Positions 60,003-64,000 of a stretch of 64,000 bases of DNA are shown piece after piece (the stretch's first letter is position 1; each line of letters begins with the position of its first letter). Source of the DNA: Jannaschia maritima. Lineage in GTDB: Bacteria > Pseudomonadota > Alphaproteobacteria > Rhodobacterales > Rhodobacteraceae. The notes under the pieces were generated by a model. It ran no database searches, was not told where the DNA came from, and was given only the letters and a program-made list of their open reading frames with translations. The position numbers and the translations under genes are program-made. The stretch covers positions 124,001 to 188,000 of the forward strand of contig NZ_JARGZA010000005.1 in NCBI RefSeq assembly GCF_030973515.1. The letters are read 5' to 3'.

Positions 60003-60844
60003 GCTTGGACGTCACGCGGCTCGCCCGCGCGCTGGACCGGCACGGCCCGGTCGCCCGTATCGTCGTGGCGCAGGCCCGGGGGTCCGTCCCCCGCGGCGCG
60101 GGCACCGAGATGCTGGTCTGGGACGGCGGCAGCGACGGCACGATCGGCGGAGGCGCCCTGGAATGGCGCGCGATGGCGATGGCGCGCGACGTGCTGCGCA
60201 GCGGCACCGCCCGCGTCGAGCGCTTGGCCCTCGGGCCCGCGTTGGGGCAGTGCTGCGGCGGATCGACCACCTTGGTGATCGAACGCCTCGATGCCGTGCC
60301 GCCCCTGCCCTGGGCACGGCGCCTGGAAGGGAACGCCCCCCCTCCGCCAGACGGAACGATCGGATGGCAGGACGGCTGGATGGTCGACGATGCGGCGCGA
60401 CCCCATCGGCACGTCTGGATCTGGGGTGCGGGCCATGTCGGTCGGGCGATCGTGGACGTCCTGTCGCCGTTGCCGGGCTTCGCGGTGACCTGGATCGACA
60501 TGGCGGCCGATCGGTTTCCCGAAGGGGACGCACCCGACCGCCTGATCGCCATCGATCCACCGCAGGCGATGCCCCACGCACCGGCGGACGCGGACCATCT
60601 GATCCTGACGCATAGCCACGATCTGGACTTCGGCCTGTGCCATGCCGCCCTGACACGGGGGTTCGGATCATGCGGCCTGATCGGATCGGCGACGAAATGG
60701 GCGCGCTTCCGCAAGCGCCTCGTCGCCATGGGACATTCCGTCGACGCCGTGGATCGGATCGCGTGTCCCATCGGTGACCCGAAACTGGGGAAGCATCCAC
60801 AGGCCATTGCCGTCGGCGTCGTTCGGTGTCTATTGTCGGCCTGA
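59999..60844 (+). CDS. xdhC: Xanthine dehydrogenase accessory protein XdhC
   Basis: A 281-residue chaperone that binds the molybdenum cofactor, promotes its sulfuration and inserts it in XdhB. N-terminal GPVARIVVAQARGSVPRGAG with TIGGGALEWRAMAMARDV, then GQCCGGSTTLVIER, then the Rossmann-like HVWIWGAGHVGRAIVDVLSP. The C-terminal LIGSATKWARFRKRLVAMGH is family-typical. It ends 39 bases before the ABC ATPase gene. Confidence 0.94.
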   Translation: MSLDVTRLARALDRHGPVARIVVAQARGSVPRGAGTEMLVWDGGSDGTIGGGALEWRAMAMARDVLRSGTARVERLALGPALGQCCGGSTTLVIERLDAVPPLPWARRLEGNAPPPPDGTIGWQDGWMVDDAARPHRHVWIWGAGHVGRAIVDVLSPLPGFAVTWIDMAADRFPEGDAPDRLIAIDPPQAMPHAPADADHLILTHSHDLDFGLCHAALTRGFGSCGLIGSATKWARFRKRLVAMGHSVDAVDRIACPIGDPKLGKHPQAIAVGVVRCLLSA

Positions 60845-60883
60845 CGGCTATGTAAAACCGTCCTTGCGGAAATATAGCCGGCG

Positions 60884-62401
60884 ATGCTGTTGTCGATCGA
60901 AGGCCTGACCAAGCGGTATCCCGGCGTCGTCGCGAACGACGACGTCTCGTTCCAGATCGCCGCCGGCAGCCTTCATGCGCTGTTGGGCGAGAACGGCGCC
61001 GGCAAGTCCACCTTGGTCAAGGCGGTCTACGGTCTCGTCCGGCCGGACGAGGGACGCATGCTCCTCGACGGCGAACCCTACGCCCCCGACGATCCACGGG
61101 CCGCGCGGGCCGCGGGCGTGACGATGGTGTTCCAGCATTTCTCGCTCTTCGATGCACTTACGGTGGCCGAGAACGTAGGTCTGGGCATGACCGAACGGGT
61201 CCGTCAGCGCGACCTGTCGGAGCGCATACGGACGGTATCGCGGGACTATGGCCTGCCACTGGATCCCGACGCGCGCGTCGGCGACCTGTCCGCGGGAGAA
61301 CGCCAGCGGGTGGAGATCGTGCGTTGCCTGCTGCAGGACCCGCGTCTGCTGATCATGGACGAACCCACCAGCGTGCTGACCCCGCAGGAGGCGCAGATCC
61401 TGTTCGCGACTCTGCGCAAGCTGTCTGCGCACGGCACGGCGGTCCTGTACATCAGCCACAAGCTGGACGAGATCCGTGCCCTGTGCAGCCGCGCCACCAT
61501 CCTGCGTGGTGGGCGCTTGGTGGACGAATGCGACCCGCGCACGACGTCGTCACGCGAACTGGCGGAGCGCATGGTCGGTGGTACGCTCGCCACGCCGCAG
61601 CTGCGCAAGCGCGACGTCGGTGCCACGGCGCTGGCGGTCGACGTGCTCGACCAGCCGCCCGCCAGCCCGTTCGGCGTCGCGCTGCGTGCCGTGTCGTTCG
61701 AGGTCCGCGCGGGGGAGGTCCTGGGCGTCGGTGGCGTCGCGGGCAACGGTCAGGACGAATTGCTGTCGATCCTGTCGGGCGAGGTCCGCAGCCGCATCGG
61801 GTGCGTCCGGTTGGGCGATCGCGACGTGTCGCGCCTGGGTCCCACGGCGCGCCGCACCCTGGGTCTGTCCACCGCGCCAGAGGAAAGGTTGGGCCACGCC
61901 GCCGCCCCCGACATGACCCTGACCGAGAACACGATCGTCACGGGCGCGCGACGCATGGGGCTGGTCCGGGGCGGGCTGATCGACTGGAAGCGGGCGGCGA
62001 TCGCCGCGGCCGGGGTGATCCGGTCCTTCGACGTCCGCACGTCCGGCCCCCATGCCGCCGCGCGCAGCCTGTCCGGGGGCAACCTCCAGAAGTTCGTCGT
62101 CGGTCGGGAGATCGCGCAGAAGCCGGACGTCTTCGCCGTCAACCAGCCCACCTGGGGGGTCGACGCCGCGGCGGCCGCCGCCATACGGCAGGCTCTGGTC
62201 GACTTGGCAGCGCAAGGGACCGCGGTGGTCGTAATCAGCCAGGATCTCGACGAGTTGCTCGAAGTATCCGATCGTTTCGTCGCGCTGAACGAGGGGCGGT
62301 TGTCCGACCCCGTCCCCACCGCCGAGCTGACGGTGGAACGGATCGGCCTGATGCTGGGCGGCGCTGCGGGCGGGCCGATGCCCGAGGCGGCCGTCGCGTG
62401 A
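60884..62401 (+). CDS. ABC transporter ATP-binding protein, two domains (nucleoside/BMP type), second copy
   Basis: A 505-residue double ABC ATPase like the one at 44527. Module 1: LLGENGAGKSTLVKAVYG, LSAGERQRVEIVRCLL, LLIMDEPTSVLTPQEA. Module 2: GVAGNGQDELLSILSG, LSGGNLQKFVVGREIAQ and FAVNQPTWGVDAAAAA. Placement directly after xdhABC suggests import of a purine for the dehydrogenase. Its stop overlaps the GTG of the next permease gene. Confidence 0.94.
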   Translation: MLLSIEGLTKRYPGVVANDDVSFQIAAGSLHALLGENGAGKSTLVKAVYGLVRPDEGRMLLDGEPYAPDDPRAARAAGVTMVFQHFSLFDALTVAENVGLGMTERVRQRDLSERIRTVSRDYGLPLDPDARVGDLSAGERQRVEIVRCLLQDPRLLIMDEPTSVLTPQEAQILFATLRKLSAHGTAVLYISHKLDEIRALCSRATILRGGRLVDECDPRTTSSRELAERMVGGTLATPQLRKRDVGATALAVDVLDQPPASPFGVALRAVSFEVRAGEVLGVGGVAGNGQDELLSILSGEVRSRIGCVRLGDRDVSRLGPTARRTLGLSTAPEERLGHAAAPDMTLTENTIVTGARRMGLVRGGLIDWKRAAIAAAGVIRSFDVRTSGPHAAARSLSGGNLQKFVVGREIAQKPDVFAVNQPTWGVDAAAAAAIRQALVDLAAQGTAVVVISQDLDELLEVSDRFVALNEGRLSDPVPTAELTVERIGLMLGGAAGGPMPEAAVA

Positions 62402-63483
62402 TCGTGCTGGAACGTCGCCCTGCGCCGTCCACCGCATGGCAGGGCCTGTCGCCCGTCCTGGCCGTCGCGCTGACGCTGGTGGCGGGGGGCCTGATGTTCG
62501 CCGCACTGGGCAACGACCCGTTCGCGGCGCTGCGGGCCATCTTTTGGGACCCCCTGTTCGGCGAATTCGCCTTCTTCTTTCGTGGTCAACTTCTGATCAA
62601 GGCAGCCCCCCTGATCCTGATCGCGGTCGGACTGGCCCTGGGCTTCCGGGCAGGCGTCTGGAACATCGGCGCGGAGGGTCAGTATATCGTGGGTGCCCTG
62701 GCGGGCGCGGCGGCGGGGCTGGCTTTCTATCCCGCCGACTCGCGGCTGATCCTTCCCATGATGATCGCCGCGGGCGCCGCGGGCGGCATCGCGTGGGCGA
62801 TGATTCCCGCATTGCTGCGCGTCCGCTTCGGCACCAACGAGATCCTTGTATCGCTGATGCTGGTTTATGTGGCGGAGAACCTGTTGGCTTCGGCCGCCGT
62901 GGGATGGCTGCGCAACCCCGACGCGGTGGGCTTCCCCGGTTCGCGTGACCTGTCGCGTTGGGGCAGCAGCGCGAACCCCGAACTGATCGCCGGGACCGGC
63001 GCGCATTGGGGCGTGGCGGCTGCGCTGTTCGCCGTCGTCGCAGCACATGTCCTGCTGACCCGCCACATCACCGGGTTCCACATCCGCCTGACCGGGGCGG
63101 CCCCGCGGGCTGCGGCCTTCGCGGGCGTGAACGGAGGACGGCTGATCGTCTTCTGCTTCGCCGTGTCGGGGGGCCTGGCAGGCATGGCAGGTCTGTTCGA
63201 GGTGACGGGTCCCGCCGGGCAGATCAGCATCGACTTCGCATCCGGATACGGGTTCACCGCGATCATCGTCGCGTTCCTGGGTCGGCTGCACCCGATCGGC
63301 ATCCTGCTCGCGGGACTGCTGATGGCGCTCACCTACGTGGGAGGCGACAACGCCGCGACATCGTTGGGCCTGCCGGTGGCCGCGATCTCGGCGTTCCAGG
63401 GGATGCTGCTGTTCTTCCTCCTGGCCGTGGACGTGCTGACGCATTTCCGCCTGCGCTGGCGTCCCAGGGGGGTCGCCGCGTGA
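62398..63483 (+). CDS. ABC transporter permease (BPD_transp_2, nucleoside type), second system
   Basis: A 361-residue permease, partner of the preceding ATPase. ALGFRAGVWNIGAEGQYIVG carries the F-R-x-x-V-W-N-I-G-x-E-G-Q motif; FGTNEILVSLMLVYVAENLL and AAPRAAAFAGVNGGRLIVFC are further family blocks. It probably starts at GTG 62398 (GTGATC, overlapping the ATPase stop); GTG 62404 is another possibility. Confidence 0.92.
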   Translation: MIVLERRPAPSTAWQGLSPVLAVALTLVAGGLMFAALGNDPFAALRAIFWDPLFGEFAFFFRGQLLIKAAPLILIAVGLALGFRAGVWNIGAEGQYIVGALAGAAAGLAFYPADSRLILPMMIAAGAAGGIAWAMIPALLRVRFGTNEILVSLMLVYVAENLLASAAVGWLRNPDAVGFPGSRDLSRWGSSANPELIAGTGAHWGVAAALFAVVAAHVLLTRHITGFHIRLTGAAPRAAAFAGVNGGRLIVFCFAVSGGLAGMAGLFEVTGPAGQISIDFASGYGFTAIIVAFLGRLHPIGILLAGLLMALTYVGGDNAATSLGLPVAAISAFQGMLLFFLLAVDVLTHFRLRWRPRGVAA

Positions 63484-63514
63484 CCGGTACCGGATCCATC
63501 GGACGGGCGGTGCC

Positions 63515-64000
63515 ATGAACGGCATCGACCCCGCCCTGCTGATTGCCGCCTTGATGGTGGCGTCCACACCCATCCTGCTGGCTGCGTTGGGTGAAATGGT
63601 GGTCGAGCGTGCCGGCGTCCTCAACCTGGGCGTCGAGGGCATGATGATCGTCGGTGCCGTCAGCGGTTTCATCGCAGCCTATGGCGCAGGCAACGCTTGG
63701 GCAGGGTTCGGTGCGGCGATCCTGGCGGGCGCCGCCCTGGCCCTGATCTTCGGCGTCCTGACGCAGGGGTTGGTCAGCAACCAAGTCGCCACCGGCTTGG
63801 CCTTGACGCTGTTCGGCCTGGGGTTGGCATCGCTGCTGGGGCAGGGCTGGGTCGGCCTGAAGGGCCCCGGCCTGGGGCGAATGGACCTGGGTCCGCTGGC
63901 GGACCTTCCGTTCCTGGGCAGGGCTGTGTTCCGGCACGACCTGGTGGTGTACCTGTCGCTCGGGCTGGTCATCGTCCTGAACCTGTTCCTGTTCCGCAGC
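63515..64000 (+). CDS. ABC transporter permease (BPD_transp_2, nucleoside type), partial
   Basis: The first 162 residues of the second permease of this system: IAALMVASTPILLAALGEMV, VVERAGVLNLGVEGMMIVG and QVATGLALTLFGLGLASLLG. It continues past the right edge. Start ATG 63515, 31 bases after the previous stop. The binding protein expected for this system is not in the window and may follow. Confidence 0.9.
   Translation, partial: MNGIDPALLIAALMVASTPILLAALGEMVVERAGVLNLGVEGMMIVGAVSGFIAAYGAGNAWAGFGAAILAGAALALIFGVLTQGLVSNQVATGLALTLFGLGLASLLGQGWVGLKGPGLGRMDLGPLADLPFLGRAVFRHDLVVYLSLGLVIVLNLFLFRS

Overview
The window looks like a chromosome segment from a high-GC alphaproteobacterium of the Rhodobacteraceae (Rhodobacterales). 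Evidence: F0 ATP synthase genes in their own operon in the order atpI-B-E-F'-F, short HisG with HisZ, GcvA-type LysR, DenD-type erythronate dehydrogenase, and many small lipoproteins of types common in that family. The genus cannot be told from the sequence alone. Most of the window is gene-dense and very G+C-rich. Two stretches stand out as AT-rich: 5.3-6.9 kb, and a patch inside hisS near 37.2-37.7 kb.

Layout. 0-4 kb: the start of an M3 peptidase gene, cytochrome b561, small lipoproteins, a VOC protein and a stress-type flavin-binding protein. 4.0-5.3 kb: a cluster of REP palindromes around a frameshifted REP-associated tyrosine transposase (RAYT) and the decayed end of another. 5.3-9.3 kb, minus strand: the most interesting locus. 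Intact lepA is followed at once by a DUF4160/DUF2442 pair, then by a second divergent copy of the lepA 3' end, then at once by an AT-rich pair encoding an ABC/OLD-type ATPase and a small PD-(D/E)XK-like protein. This reads as cargo stacked behind lepA 3' ends, and the ATPase-nuclease pair is a candidate defence system. 9.5-26 kb: housekeeping genes (rhlE, rpmB, meaB, hrpB, F0 ATPase operon, regulators, ada/ogt-like, nth, PfkB kinase). 26.4-29.8 kb: a compact unit of a membrane protein, a membrane methyltransferase-like protein and a cytochrome P450, facing a DCC thiol oxidoreductase. 30-36.6 kb: YqaA, DenD, an EF-hand protein, DinB, a sugar ABC importer lacking an ATPase gene, and SlyX. 36.7-40.2 kb: hisS (mosaic), hisZ, hisG. 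40.2-48 kb: rhomboid protease, then a six-gene cytosine-deaminase-like / BMP-type ABC importer operon. 48-56 kb: dehydrogenases, membrane proteins, an AraC regulator and dnaE. 56.3-64 kb: xdhABC followed by a second BMP-type ABC importer that runs off the window.

How the genes work together. The two BMP-family transporters with the deaminase-like enzyme, the amidase and xanthine dehydrogenase point to import and breakdown of nucleosides or nucleobases: base in, deamination or oxidation by the molybdenum enzyme, with XdhC loading the cofactor. The F0 operon supplies the membrane part of ATP synthase; F1 genes are not in the window. HisZ and HisG form the first enzyme of histidine synthesis.

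Other structure: an 11-bp tandem repeat ending in the same tail occurs twice, in opposite orientation, near 1.9 kb and 30.7 kb, each upstream of a plus-strand gene. Many long antisense open frames are by-products of high-GC codon bias and are not listed.
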